DNA of 64,000 nt from Brevibacillus fulvus (GTDB lineage: Bacteria; Bacillota; Bacilli; Brevibacillales; Brevibacillaceae): assembly GCF_016908525.1 (NCBI RefSeq), contig NZ_JAFBEB010000010.1:62001-126000 (forward strand), written 5' to 3'. Both the position numbers and the translations under genes were made by a program. Position 1 is the first letter of the stretch; each line of letters opens with the position of its first letter. This document shows, in pieces, positions 1-6,551 of this stretch. The notes beneath the pieces are model-generated. The model was not told the DNA's origin. It made no database searches and was given only the letters and a program-made list of their open reading frames with translations.

Positions 1-1
1 G

Positions 2-205
2 CCGGCGGCACAAGCGCAAAAGACCCAGGAAGAAATTGAACGGCTAGCGGCACAGAAGGCAAGGAAGCTGGCCGAACGTATGGCAGAAGTCATGGCAAAG
101 AGCCTGGCTGAACAGATGGTAGAAGAACGCATGAAGGCGGTACGGGTGGAATTTAGCCGAATGGTAGACGCCCTGCAAGTGTACCGCAGCAAAGTAGGTT
201 TTTAG
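2..205 (+). CDS. Partial hypothetical coiled-coil protein (5' end outside window)
   Basis: The frame is open from the window edge to a TAG at 203-205 and gives 67 residues. The product is rich in Lys, Arg, Glu, Ala and Met in a heptad-like pattern with no Pro or Gly breaks, which suggests one long amphipathic helix or coiled coil. It is the first visible gene of the rightward element cassette, and the next gene starts 12 bases on with a strong Shine-Dalgarno. I do not recognise the family. The true start lies before the window or at an internal ATG (80 or 98). Confidence 0.55.
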   Translation, partial: PAAQAQKTQEEIERLAAQKARKLAERMAEVMAKSLAEQMVEERMKAVRVEFSRMVDALQVYRSKVGF

Positions 206-217
206 GGGGGAAGCACC

Positions 218-649
218 GTGGAAAGAAAACTGACCGAACGCCCGAAGGTATCCCAGCAAGTGATTGACCTGTTTACCAGAGTGGTAGACGCCCAGGACGA
301 CAAGGGCTACGACAAATACGGCAAAACCATAGACGCAGCTGACGGGTACGACTGGAACGCTATGGCCCTGGAAGAAGCCGTAGACGGGCTGAAATACCTG
401 ACCAAAGAGAATAACCGGCTGCGGGACACAGTACTGGGCCTGGGCCGCATGTATGACGAACTGGACAGGGAAAACCAGGAACTACGGGCGCAGCTGGAAG
501 GAATGCGAAAGCAGCGGAACGATGCGGAAGAAACAACCTACAGGCTGAACAATCAGCTTTTGCTTTACACAGAAGCCCTGGAAAAGCTGGCAGACGCAGA
601 AGGGTACTTTGGGGAAATTGCCAGGAACGCATTAAGGGGGCCGGAATGA
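218..649 (+). CDS. Hypothetical protein with C-terminal coiled coil, element cassette
   Basis: This 143-residue protein starts at GTG 218 behind a purine-rich site (AGGGGGGAAG). Residues about 60-130 are strongly helical with a heptad pattern and many Glu, Gln, Arg and Leu, typical of a coiled coil; the N-terminal third is Asp- and Tyr-rich. The stop overlaps the start of the next gene by ATGA (646-649), so the two are translationally coupled. I recognise no family. Small coiled-coil proteins of this kind are common in phage and integrative-element cassettes, which fits the serine recombinase downstream. Confidence 0.7.
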   Translation: MERKLTERPKVSQQVIDLFTRVVDAQDDKGYDKYGKTIDAADGYDWNAMALEEAVDGLKYLTKENNRLRDTVLGLGRMYDELDRENQELRAQLEGMRKQRNDAEETTYRLNNQLLLYTEALEKLADAEGYFGEIARNALRGPE

Positions 650-1341
650 AAAAACAGCTAGCAGTAGGGGCGGTGCTTGTCGGGGCTGCCTTCTACCTAG
701 CCACGTATTGGGGGCTGGGGTATGACCATGAAAAAATACAAGACCCCCCGCAAGCACCACGACAAGCCACTACGAGCGCCAATGGGGAGCAAGAAGGGAA
801 TGGAACGAATGGGCATTTTGAAAGAAGTAGCAGACCTGGCAGCGGAAGTACAAACGCTGCACCGGCAGCTGGAACAGGAACGGGGCCTACGGGAAGCCGA
901 TCAAACGGTAATCAACCACCAGGCGGCTTACATTCAAAAGCTGCTGAAAGACAAGAAAACAGCTTTCAGCAAAGGCTGGCTAGTAGGGGCGGTAGTGTCA
1001 AGCGTAGCCCAATTACTAGGATACATGCTGGGACGTTTACTATAACAGGCTTCACCGCCGGCTATGAATCCACCCAAAAGCGCCCAGGTGAACCAGGCTA
1101 CGGGATAACCGCAACCGGCGCGAAAGTAGCCCAGGGCCGCACGATTGCCGCCGATTGGGACGTACTACCGCCAGGAACGATTGTCTACATAGAAGGCCTG
1201 GGAGAACGAATCGTAGAGGACAAGGGCGGGGGCGTAAATGGCCGGCACATTGACTTATATTTTGACGACCTGGACACAGCCCTGGAATGGGGCAGACAGA
1301 AACGCCAGGTATGGATTGTGAAGAAGGGGGCAGGGGAATGA
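646..1341 (+). CDS. Membrane-anchored 3D-domain (RlpA-like barrel) protein
   Basis: This 231-residue protein starts at ATG 646, overlaps the previous stop, and is preceded by AAGGGGG. An N-terminal hydrophobic segment (about residues 5-22) looks like a membrane anchor or signal peptide. A long Gly/Asn/Ser/Thr/Pro linker (about 27-125) follows, then a C-terminal 3D domain (about 130-228) with the family pattern: Ala-Asp-Trp...Leu-Pro-Pro-Gly-Thr, then Val-Glu-Asp-Lys-Gly-Gly, then His-Ile-Asp-Leu-Tyr-Phe. 3D domains occur in peptidoglycan-active proteins such as YocH and phage lytic proteins, so a wall-directed role is inferred. The linker is exactly the part overlapped by another open frame (722-1045). 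Confidence 0.8.
   Translation: MKKQLAVGAVLVGAAFYLATYWGLGYDHEKIQDPPQAPRQATTSANGEQEGNGTNGHFERSSRPGSGSTNAAPAAGTGTGPTGSRSNGNQPPGGLHSKAAERQENSFQQRLASRGGSVKRSPITRIHAGTFTITGFTAGYESTQKRPGEPGYGITATGAKVAQGRTIAADWDVLPPGTIVYIEGLGERIVEDKGGGVNGRHIDLYFDDLDTALEWGRQKRQVWIVKKGAGE
722..1045 (+). CDS. Overprinted small coiled-coil / tail-anchored membrane protein
   Basis: This 107-residue frame lies wholly inside the 3D-domain gene in another frame. It starts at ATG 722 after a G-rich stretch (GGGGCTGGGG) and ends in TAA. The product has a basic N terminus, an amphipathic helix or coiled coil (about residues 31-80) and one C-terminal hydrophobic segment (about 86-105), suggesting a tail anchor. Its codons (CTG, GAA, GTA, CGG, AAG) look like those of the neighbouring cassette genes, while the overlapping frame reads as a low-complexity linker there. 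This is what overprinting would give. It could still be a chance open frame. Confidence 0.6.
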   Translation: MTMKKYKTPRKHHDKPLRAPMGSKKGMERMGILKEVADLAAEVQTLHRQLEQERGLREADQTVINHQAAYIQKLLKDKKTAFSKGWLVGAVVSSVAQLLGYMLGRLL

Positions 1342-1835
1342 GGGCAGCAGAAGTGTTAGAAGCCCTGCGAAGATACCACGGGCCTGCTGGTAGAGAATGG
1401 GCCTTTTTTGAAGAATTACGGGCTGGTACAGGTTATGGCCCAAAATCTGAACAGCGTTTTGATGCCTGGGCAATTAACCTTTGGCCTAGTAAGGGCATGA
1501 TGCGTAGATGCTATGAAATTAAAGTAAGCCGCAGCGACTTTTTACATGAACTGCGTAACCCTGAAAAGAGACAAAAAGGGCTGGAACTATCCAATGAATT
1601 TTATTTTGTAACGCCAGCCGGTCTAGTAGACCCGAACGAAATACCCGAAGAAACCGGCTTAATCGAAGTAAGAGAAATGGGCTGCCGTATCGTGAAAAAA
1701 GCACCTTATAGAACGGTAACAGACCCGCCTTTAAGCTTCCTGGCCACTATTGCAAGAAGGGCTGTAGAGTACGAACAAACTGCTACAGAATTGCGGAAAT
1801 ATATCAGAAACATGGAGGGGGCGGCCCATGAATGA
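1338..1835 (+). CDS. MmcB-like PD-(D/E)XK nuclease-fold protein
   Basis: The chosen start is ATG 1338, which overlaps the upstream stop as ATGA and follows a GGGG-rich site; the frame is open further upstream but without a ribosome site. The 165-residue product carries Asp42 (FDAWAI), then Glu60-x-Lys62 (YEIKVSRSDF), the arrangement of restriction-endonuclease-like folds. The Ser-Arg-x-Asp-Phe after the ExK recalls MmcB/DUF-type DNA repair nucleases. Such proteins are frequent in phage genomes. The nuclease assignment rests on motif order only. Confidence 0.6.
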   Translation: MRAAEVLEALRRYHGPAGREWAFFEELRAGTGYGPKSEQRFDAWAINLWPSKGMMRRCYEIKVSRSDFLHELRNPEKRQKGLELSNEFYFVTPAGLVDPNEIPEETGLIEVREMGCRIVKKAPYRTVTDPPLSFLATIARRAVEYEQTATELRKYIRNMEGAAHE

Positions 1836-2071
1836 TACGGGAATACGCCGAAGTCAAGTACCGGCAACGCATTGACCCCCAGCAGCCAAAGCCGAGGGTA
1901 AAGACCAAGATAAAGCCGCTTCCTGCCAGGGGTATACGGCAGCTGCTACGTGAAATTGAGCGCCACGGCCACGACCTGGTAAGCATAAGCCGCATGACGA
2001 AAGACGAATACCTGGCCAGGAAGGACGAACTGGCTAAGAAACGGGAGCTGAAGGCACATGATAAAGGCTGA
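1832..2071 (+). CDS. Hypothetical basic protein, element cassette
   Basis: This 79-residue Lys/Arg-rich protein starts at ATG 1832, overlapping the stop of the nuclease-fold gene by ATGA, and its 3' end overlaps the next gene by 14 bases. It has no hydrophobic segment. The central part (Pro-Arg-Val-Lys-Thr-Lys-Ile-Lys) is very basic and the C terminus is helical and charged. Nucleic-acid binding is possible but nothing specific is visible. The tight overlaps on both sides are the main reason to call it real. Confidence 0.6.
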   Translation: MIREYAEVKYRQRIDPQQPKPRVKTKIKPLPARGIRQLLREIERHGHDLVSISRMTKDEYLARKDELAKKRELKAHDKG

Positions 2072-2660
2072 AATTAAAAAAGGCTTGCAAGCCTACGTGA
2101 TTGATTTACCCATGTTCATTAGCTTGGAAGAAGCATATAAGTACGCCGTAATCTTGGCCACTGGTCAGGAATACCATACGCAGAACGACCTTATTTTAGA
2201 CCTGGGGACAAGCCAGCACTACGACCATATCAAAGTATGGTACGAACAGCCGCAGCTTCCAGGCTTGCCGATGGTTGAGCCGCCGCAGGCGGCAGGGCCG
2301 AAGGAAGGGCCGATACCGTTTACGGCCCGCCTTACGTTCCTAGAACAGAAGATACAACTGGAAGGCGCACAGGAAGAGTACGCCGACAAAACGTACTATC
2401 TGCCGGCATTTATCAACGGCGTAGCTGCCCTGGATGCCATGAACAGCGACAGCCTGGAAAGCCTGCTGCTTCATTACGCCGCAAGTACCGGCGTACTGGC
2501 TACAAACACCGTGGTAGTCATGCCACACGCTGCGCTGCCCGACTTAGAAGAAGCGGTAGCATACCTGGGCGATTATGTGGACGAAATCCGAAAAACTGCC
2601 GGCGTACCACCCCAACGTAAGACCGCCAGGGCGTACACGGGATGGAACGAAAAGGGGTAA
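2058..2660 (+). CDS. Hypothetical protein, element cassette
   Basis: This 200-residue soluble protein starts at ATG 2058 inside the end of the previous gene; GGGAGCTGAAGG just upstream can serve as the ribosome site. The N-terminal about 75 residues and the central region (90-180) look like two globular parts joined by a Pro/Gly-rich linker. There is no signal peptide, membrane segment or metal motif, and I do not recognise the family. The next cassette gene begins 12 bases after its stop. Confidence 0.65.
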   Translation: MIKAEIKKGLQAYVIDLPMFISLEEAYKYAVILATGQEYHTQNDLILDLGTSQHYDHIKVWYEQPQLPGLPMVEPPQAAGPKEGPIPFTARLTFLEQKIQLEGAQEEYADKTYYLPAFINGVAALDAMNSDSLESLLLHYAASTGVLATNTVVVMPHAALPDLEEAVAYLGDYVDEIRKTAGVPPQRKTARAYTGWNEKG

Positions 2661-2672
2661 GGGGGCGCTGCC

Positions 2673-3068
2673 ATGTTCGTAAAATATTGCCCCAACTGCA
2701 AGACAGAATCTTTCAGCAACGAAAAAGGCGGGGCTTGGCCCTGCCCCAACTGCAAGACTGACCTGGCCCATGAACCGGCGTACCCGATTGCTGCGGCTGA
2801 AAGCGACCAGGATGATACGCCGAAGGCCAGCCAACCATTCGGCGTACAAGACGCAATAAACACATTCCCGCCAACCGGTGAAGAAATTAAGCACGGCGTA
2901 CTAGCTTTTGTCTGCGAAGTGTGCGGAACGCCGCACTTTATGAAATCGCTAGAAGCCGAAAGTATCCTACTGGACTGGGAACGTGTCGTATGCGGCTTTT
3001 GTAACCAAAGCAGCCCGATACCGGCGCAGCTGCTGCATGAAGTACGCCAGGCGAACGGCTGGGACTAA
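2673..3068 (+). CDS. Double zinc-ribbon hypothetical protein
   Basis: This 131-residue protein has two Cys-x2-Cys pairs near the N terminus (YCPNCK about residue 6 and PCPNCK about residue 24) and two more in the C-terminal half (CEVCG and CGFC). That gives two probable zinc ribbons separated by an acidic, Pro-rich linker. Ribbons of this kind bind nucleic acid or act as protein docking modules; the role here is unknown. It lies in the rightward cassette 12 bases after the preceding stop, with GGGG before the ATG. Confidence 0.65.
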   Translation: MFVKYCPNCKTESFSNEKGGAWPCPNCKTDLAHEPAYPIAAAESDQDDTPKASQPFGVQDAINTFPPTGEEIKHGVLAFVCEVCGTPHFMKSLEAESILLDWERVVCGFCNQSSPIPAQLLHEVRQANGWD

Positions 3069-3094
3069 CTACAATTACTGTGGAGGCTCTTTCT

Positions 3095-3361
3095 ATGAAA
3101 TTGACGGTAAAACAATCAGCGGTTTTAAAAGCAATGACTACAGAGTGGCAAACACCGACACAGATCGCGCGTGTGATGCAAATGCAGGGAACCTTGGATG
3201 AGCATAAATCGAGCGATTATTGGGTTGAAATGAACGGCAGCTCCTATGTTAATCAACCATTAAAAGCGCTAATACGCAAAGGACTCGTTAAGATGAACCC
3301 CGATAAACGTGGGCAATACCGTTTAACACCAGGTGGGGTAGCAATTCAGGAAACAATTTGA
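3095..3361 (+). CDS. Small winged-helix-like DNA-binding protein
   Basis: I chose ATG 3095 because GGAGG at about 3081-3085 sits nine bases before it; an in-frame ATG at 3080 would overlap that site. The 88-residue product begins with a helical segment, then a Thr-Pro-Thr-Gln-Ile-Ala-Arg helix-turn-helix-like stretch, and ends with Ala-Leu-Ile-Arg-Lys-Gly-Leu-Val followed by a hairpin (GQYRLTPGG), which is the wing layout of winged-helix regulators. A role in regulating the element is plausible. Its base composition is less C-ended than the adjacent genes, hinting at separate origin. Confidence 0.6.
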   Translation: MKLTVKQSAVLKAMTTEWQTPTQIARVMQMQGTLDEHKSSDYWVEMNGSSYVNQPLKALIRKGLVKMNPDKRGQYRLTPGGVAIQETI

Positions 3362-3380
3362 GGGGTAGGGGGTTGGAATT

Positions 3381-3466
3381 ATGACGCAAAAGGAACGGGA
3401 ACTACAAGGGACGTACTGAACGCCTGGAAAGCAGAAACGGCCCGTATCCTGCGGGGCGTGGTATGA
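3381..3466 (+). pseudogene. Possible frameshifted mini-gene
   Basis: ATG 3381 opens a frame that stops after 12 codons (TGA 3417-3419). The neighbouring frame 3362-3466 is open, lacks a usable start, reads like protein (RDVLNAWKAETARILRGV) and ends in a TGA that overlaps the next ATG as ATGA, the junction style used throughout this cassette. One indel between about 3400 and 3415 would join the two into a 27-28-residue peptide. It may be a decayed gene, a sequence error, or coincidence. Confidence 0.3.
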
Positions 3467-3636
3467 AACGCACCTGGTACGAAGCAGCTGCACGTAAGGC
3501 GGGCCACGTTAAAGGCATACGCTTTCGGATGTACCGGCGCTGGGGCATGTACCCGATTAAGGCATATATTCCCCACGCCGACCCCCAGGACTTCAAGACC
3601 TGGAAGGAAGCCTATGAATGGGTAAACGGGGTGTGA
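3463..3636 (+). CDS. Hypothetical small basic protein
   Basis: This is a 57-residue product from ATG 3463 to TGA 3634-3636. It is rich in Arg, Lys, Trp and Tyr, with a pattern suggesting a small alpha/beta fold (KGIRFRMYRRWGMYPIKAYI followed by DFKTWKEAYEWV). No family is recognised. The upstream frame ends as ATGA on this start, and the next gene begins at GTG 3640, so it fits seamlessly into the cassette. The GGGGCG stretch before the ATG is a weak ribosome site. Confidence 0.5.
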   Translation: MKRTWYEAAARKAGHVKGIRFRMYRRWGMYPIKAYIPHADPQDFKTWKEAYEWVNGV

Positions 3637-3639
3637 AAC

Positions 3640-3843
3640 GTGATAAAACTCAACCTATCGGAAAAACAAAAAGCAGCCGTACGGCAATACGCTGAATGGG
3701 CAGAATCGGCGGCCAATGACCCTACTAAAACGAAGCTGGCAAAAAGCGTTTTGCTAGATCAGGCAGCCGCCTACCGTAAACTGCTGACCATTGACATAAC
3801 ACATACAGGGGACATAAAGAAAGAGATTCAACGGGCGTTTTAA
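3640..3843 (+). CDS. Hypothetical helical protein, element cassette
   Basis: This 67-residue protein starts at GTG 3640, three bases after the previous stop. It is predominantly helical with alternating Lys/Glu and Ala (EKQKAAVRQYAEWAESAAND) and contains no Cys or membrane segment. The ribosome site is weak, so translation may depend on coupling to the upstream gene. Family unknown. Confidence 0.5.
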   Translation: MIKLNLSEKQKAAVRQYAEWAESAANDPTKTKLAKSVLLDQAAAYRKLLTIDITHTGDIKKEIQRAF

Positions 3844-3864
3844 TCCTAACAAGGGAGGAAAGCC

Positions 3865-4050
3865 ATGAACTGCCTAGATTGTGGCCATAAAATGACGTAC
3901 CTGCGGCCTGGCATAAACAGCCGCAAGCGTGGGGCCTGGCATTGTTACCAATGCGGTAAGACGTACAGGCAGCTGACAATTGACGACTTCCTGCACCCGA
4001 TGGACAAGGCCAGGAAGCGCCTGGAACGTAGAAGGCGTGGCCAGGAATAA
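3865..4050 (+). CDS. Zinc-ribbon small protein
   Basis: This 61-residue protein has a perfect ribosome site (AGGGAGGAAAG) before ATG 3865. It carries one zinc ribbon: CLDCG near residue 3 and CYQCG about residue 31, each a Cys-x2-Cys pair. A strongly basic C-terminal tail (RKRLERRRRGQE) follows. Ribbon plus basic tail suggests nucleic-acid binding; similar small phage proteins are common. Its exact role is unknown. Confidence 0.6.
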   Translation: MNCLDCGHKMTYLRPGINSRKRGAWHCYQCGKTYRQLTIDDFLHPMDKARKRLERRRRGQE

Positions 4051-4052
4051 AT

Positions 4053-4100
4053 ATGGGACGCATTAGAAAAACGGACAAGCGGCCCCGCATAGACTTTTAA
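4053..4100 (+). CDS. Possible 15-residue basic peptide
   Basis: ATG 4053 opens a 15-codon frame, rich in Arg, Lys and Asp, ending at TAA 4098-4100, directly between two credible cassette genes. It lacks a clear ribosome site of its own and could be chance. I list it because the gap is otherwise unexplained and the cassette is nearly gapless. Confidence 0.2.
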   Translation: MGRIRKTDKRPRIDF

Positions 4101-4116
4101 TGAGGGGGGAGGGCGT

Positions 4117-4272
4117 ATGGCTTTCAAGGTGAAGGTAACTTACGGTGACGTACACATTAGAGACTGGTACGCCGAATGGATAAAGAAATACGCAAAGGAA
4201 ACCCTGGGTATGGACGTAAGCGTGAAGATAGTACCCAAAGAAGAAACCGAAGAAGTGAAGGAAGCGACATAG
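4117..4272 (+). CDS. Hypothetical small protein, last gene of element cassette
   Basis: This 51-residue protein starts at ATG 4117 behind a strong GGGGGGAGGG site. It is a mixed Lys/Glu-rich sequence ending in an acidic tail (KEETEEVKEAT). Its last codons and TAG form the left arm of a rho-independent terminator, so transcription of the cassette ends exactly with this gene. No family recognised. Confidence 0.55.
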   Translation: MAFKVKVTYGDVHIRDWYAEWIKKYAKETLGMDVSVKIVPKEETEEVKEAT

Positions 4273-4288
4273 AAATATGTCGCTTTTT
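4262..4288 (+). terminator. Rho-independent terminator of the element cassette
   Basis: AAGCGACAT (4262-4270) and ATGTCGCTT (4277-4285) form a perfect 9-bp stem with a six-base loop, followed by T 4284-4288. It separates the small-gene cassette from the recombinase gene, which therefore needs its own promoter. Confidence 0.85.
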
Positions 4289-4297
4289 AGTTAATTA
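4286..4297 (+). repeat. 12-bp direct repeat, left copy (TTTAGTTAATTA)
   Basis: TTTAGTTAATTA occurs here, between the cassette terminator and the recombinase promoter, and again at 5874-5885 across the recombinase stop codon. The two copies frame the recombinase gene. They could mark a gene-sized insertion, a recombinase binding site, or coincidence in AT-rich spacers. Confidence 0.5.
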
Positions 4298-4303
4298 AGG
4301 TAC

Positions 4304-4332
4304 TTCTATTTTTGTTGTAGGTGTGGCATAAT
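4304..4332 (+). promoter_or_regulatory. Weak candidate promoter of recombinase gene
   Basis: TTCTAT (4304-4309), a 17-bp spacer and CATAAT (4327-4332) lie between the cassette terminator and the recombinase ribosome site. The -35 is poor, which would suit low or activator-dependent expression. Confidence 0.3.
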
Positions 4333-4355
4333 TAACCATAGAAAGGAGGCCGCAA

Positions 4356-5882
4356 ATGAAAAAAGTCAAGTGTGCGATTTACGCCCGTGTCAGTACGGAC
4401 AAGCAAGGGGATTCCATCGAAAACCAGATAAGCCAGGCCAAGGAGTACATACAAAGGCTTGGCCCCAATTATGAATATGACGAAGAATTGATTTTTGTTG
4501 ATGAAGCCGTTTCTGGCTACTATACAAGCGTGTTTGACCGGCAGGCCATGAAGAACGCCAGGGAAGCCGCCAAGAAGCAGAAATTCCATGTGATTCTGTT
4601 TAAGGAAATCAGCCGTGTAGGAAGGGACAAACAAGAAAACCCTGCAATTATCGGCTCATTTGAACAGTACGGCGTCCGTGTAATTGCGATTAACGACAAC
4701 TACGATTCCCTTAACAAAGACAGCCTGACATTCGATATTCTTTCTGTGTTATCGGAACAAGAAAGCCGGAAAATTTCTGCTAGGGTTAGTAGTGCGAAGA
4801 AGCAGAAAGCGAAACGGGGGCAGTGGAACGGGGAACCGCCGATAGGCTATAAAGTGAACAGCGAAACAAAAAAGCTGGTCATTGACGAAGAAAAGCGGAG
4901 CATACCCGAACTGATTTTCAGATTGTATACCACCGAAGGGCTGGGGACGTTCAAAGTGGCCCAAACGCTGAACGCCCAGGGCTTATTGACGAAGAACGGG
5001 AATCTGTGGAGCAGAAAAACGATCAACAATGTGCTGACCAATCGGGCGTATATCGGCTGCGTGGTGTACGGAACAAGACGAAATGAACTAGAAAGAACGT
5101 ATGACGACACAGGGAAAATGAGTAAGCGGAAAGTCCAGCGGCTAATTAAAGACGCAGAATGGACAATCATCGAAAATGCCCACCCGCCGATCATTGACGA
5201 AGAAACATTCTACAAGGCGCAACAAATTTTGAACCAACGAAGCCACCACAGAACGCCACGTAGGGCGTATCACCCCTTAACGGGTATCCTGGTTTGCAGT
5301 AAGTGCGGGGAAGGCATGGTATGCCAGAAGCGAACGCATAACAACAAGGAATACCGGTACTATATCTGCAAGACCTACCACAAGTACGGCAGAAGTGCCT
5401 GTGACGTGGCGAATGTCAATGCAGACGTGATAGAGGGGCATGTCATTGAGGTAGTCCAAAAGCATTTTGATTCGCTGGAACTGGACGAATACATGGTTGA
5501 CCAGGGCAAGGACGATGTGCTGGAAAAAATCGAAATGGACATTAAAGCCAGGATGAAGCAAAAGGAAAAGATTCAGAAAGACCAACGGGACTTATTCGCA
5601 CAACGGGACTTGTTCACCGAAGAAAGCTACACGCAACAGATGATGGAACTAAAAGGCCAGGCTGAATTTATCGAAAAGGAAATCCAATTCATCCAGCACC
5701 AAAAGCAGCTGCATCTTCAATCGGAAAACGATAAATCGGTACTGCAAAAGCTGCGTGAATCGGCCAAGGATTTGCGAAGCTTTACCACCAGGCAGCTGCG
5801 GGACTTCCTGCATGATGTTATCAACGAAATCAAGTTTGACGGTGAGGAAATCGCTGTAGACTTCAAATACAAATTTAGTTAA
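4356..5882 (+). CDS. Large serine recombinase (site-specific integrase/excisionase)
   Basis: This 508-residue protein has a perfect AAAGGAGG ribosome site. The N-terminal resolvase domain (about 1-150) carries the catalytic serine in YARVSTDKQG (Ser13) and downstream arginines (KEISRVGRDKQENP). The 'Recombinase' domain (about 165-290) follows, then a zinc ribbon with CSKCG and later Cys pairs (about 312-350), and a long coiled coil (about 375-450), the full layout of large serine integrases. It lies at the element's right end, about 65 bp from the interrupted yhbH. It is the obvious candidate for integration into, and excision from, that gene. It is intact, so excision may still occur. Confidence 0.93.
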   Translation: MKKVKCAIYARVSTDKQGDSIENQISQAKEYIQRLGPNYEYDEELIFVDEAVSGYYTSVFDRQAMKNAREAAKKQKFHVILFKEISRVGRDKQENPAIIGSFEQYGVRVIAINDNYDSLNKDSLTFDILSVLSEQESRKISARVSSAKKQKAKRGQWNGEPPIGYKVNSETKKLVIDEEKRSIPELIFRLYTTEGLGTFKVAQTLNAQGLLTKNGNLWSRKTINNVLTNRAYIGCVVYGTRRNELERTYDDTGKMSKRKVQRLIKDAEWTIIENAHPPIIDEETFYKAQQILNQRSHHRTPRRAYHPLTGILVCSKCGEGMVCQKRTHNNKEYRYYICKTYHKYGRSACDVANVNADVIEGHVIEVVQKHFDSLELDEYMVDQGKDDVLEKIEMDIKARMKQKEKIQKDQRDLFAQRDLFTEESYTQQMMELKGQAEFIEKEIQFIQHQKQLHLQSENDKSVLQKLRESAKDLRSFTTRQLRDFLHDVINEIKFDGEEIAVDFKYKFS

Positions 5883-5885
5883 TTA
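5874..5885 (+). repeat. 12-bp direct repeat, right copy (TTTAGTTAATTA)
   Basis: This second copy of the repeat at 4286-4297 spans the last codons and TAA of the recombinase gene. The part inside the gene must also satisfy coding, which makes a fortuitous match somewhat less likely but does not exclude it. Confidence 0.5.
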
Positions 5886-5925
5886 TGAAACGTGCGTAAG
5901 TATGGGCTTCCCTTAAATAGACTAG

Positions 5926-5955
5926 CTTATTTATGGGATACGCATATCGATGGGC
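5926..5955 (+). other. Inferred right attachment junction (attR) of the element in yhbH
   Basis: The yhbH frame is closed by TAG 5923-5925. From TCG 5947 onward the codons read Ser-Met-Gly-Val-Phe-Glu-Lys-Tyr, which matches the conserved end of the family motif Asp-Thr-Ser-Gly-Ser-Met-Gly; the preceding codons do not. The junction, and probably the crossover core, therefore lies at about 5944-5955. The partner junction with the 5' half of yhbH must lie left of this window. The exact core cannot be set from one end. Confidence 0.6.
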
Positions 5956-6444
5956 GTCTTTGAAAAATACATCGCTCGCAGCTTTTTCTTCTGGATGCTC
6001 CGCTTTTTGCGCACCAAATACGAGCATGTGGAAATTGTGTTCATCGCCCATCACACGGAAGCAAAAGAAGTGACGGAAGATGTGTTTTTCTCCAAAGGGG
6101 AGAGCGGGGGAACGATTTGTTCTTCCGCTTACAAAAAAGCGATCGAGATTATCGACAGCCGCTATCCGTTGACGCAATACAACATTTATCCGTTCCATTT
6201 CTCCGACGGGGACAATTTAACTTCGGACAATGAACGCTGCCTGAAACTGGTCAAGGAACTGATGGATCGCTGCAATATGTTCGGCTATGGCGAAGTCAAT
6301 CAATACAACCGGCACAGCACGTTAATGTCGGCCTATCGGCATATCAAGGACCCGAAATTTATGCATTGCGTCATTCGGGAGAAGGGAGAGGTCTATAAGG
6401 CGCTCAAAGAGTTTTTTGGCAAGAAGGAGCAAGTGGCGACCTGA
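5947..6444 (+). pseudogene. yhbH: 3' half of yhbH (DUF444, sporulation protein), interrupted by the element
   Basis: The 165 or so residues match the C-terminal part of YhbH/DUF444: [56 protein letters not shown] and [21 protein letters not shown]444 proteins have a von Willebrand A-like fold, and the MIDAS motif is cut exactly at its Ser-Met-Gly. The N-terminal roughly 220 residues are missing. In B. subtilis yhbH is a sporulation-associated gene, and YhbH-type proteins occur with PrkA and SpoVR. ATG 5950 has no good ribosome site, so this half is probably silent unless the element excises. The coding sequence itself shows no decay. Confidence 0.88.
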
Positions 6445-6499
6445 CCCGCCTGCACCTCGACCAAACCAGGCAAACTGACACCTGCGCTTTTACGACAAG

Positions 6500-6540
6500 A
6501 AGCCCCCATCAACTGTGTTCAACCACGTTGGTGGGGGCTT
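6500..6540. terminator. Bidirectional terminator between yhbH remnant and MCP gene
   Basis: AAGCCCCCATCAAC (6500-6513) and GTTGGTGGGGGCTT (6527-6540) pair over 14 bp with one wobble. The hairpin lies between two convergent genes and can serve both. Confidence 0.7.
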
Positions 6541-6551
6541 TGGCGTGTTCG

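Noticed and set aside
360-632. 90-codon minus-strand frame opposite the second cassette gene
   Set aside because: It is antisense to a well-supported gene, rich in Pro/Cys/Leu as expected from the complement of the coding strand, and has no ribosome site.
1-4300. Identification of the element as a specific phage or ICE
   Set aside because: No capsid, terminase, relaxase or conjugation gene is in the window, so only 'integrated element with serine recombinase' can be supported.
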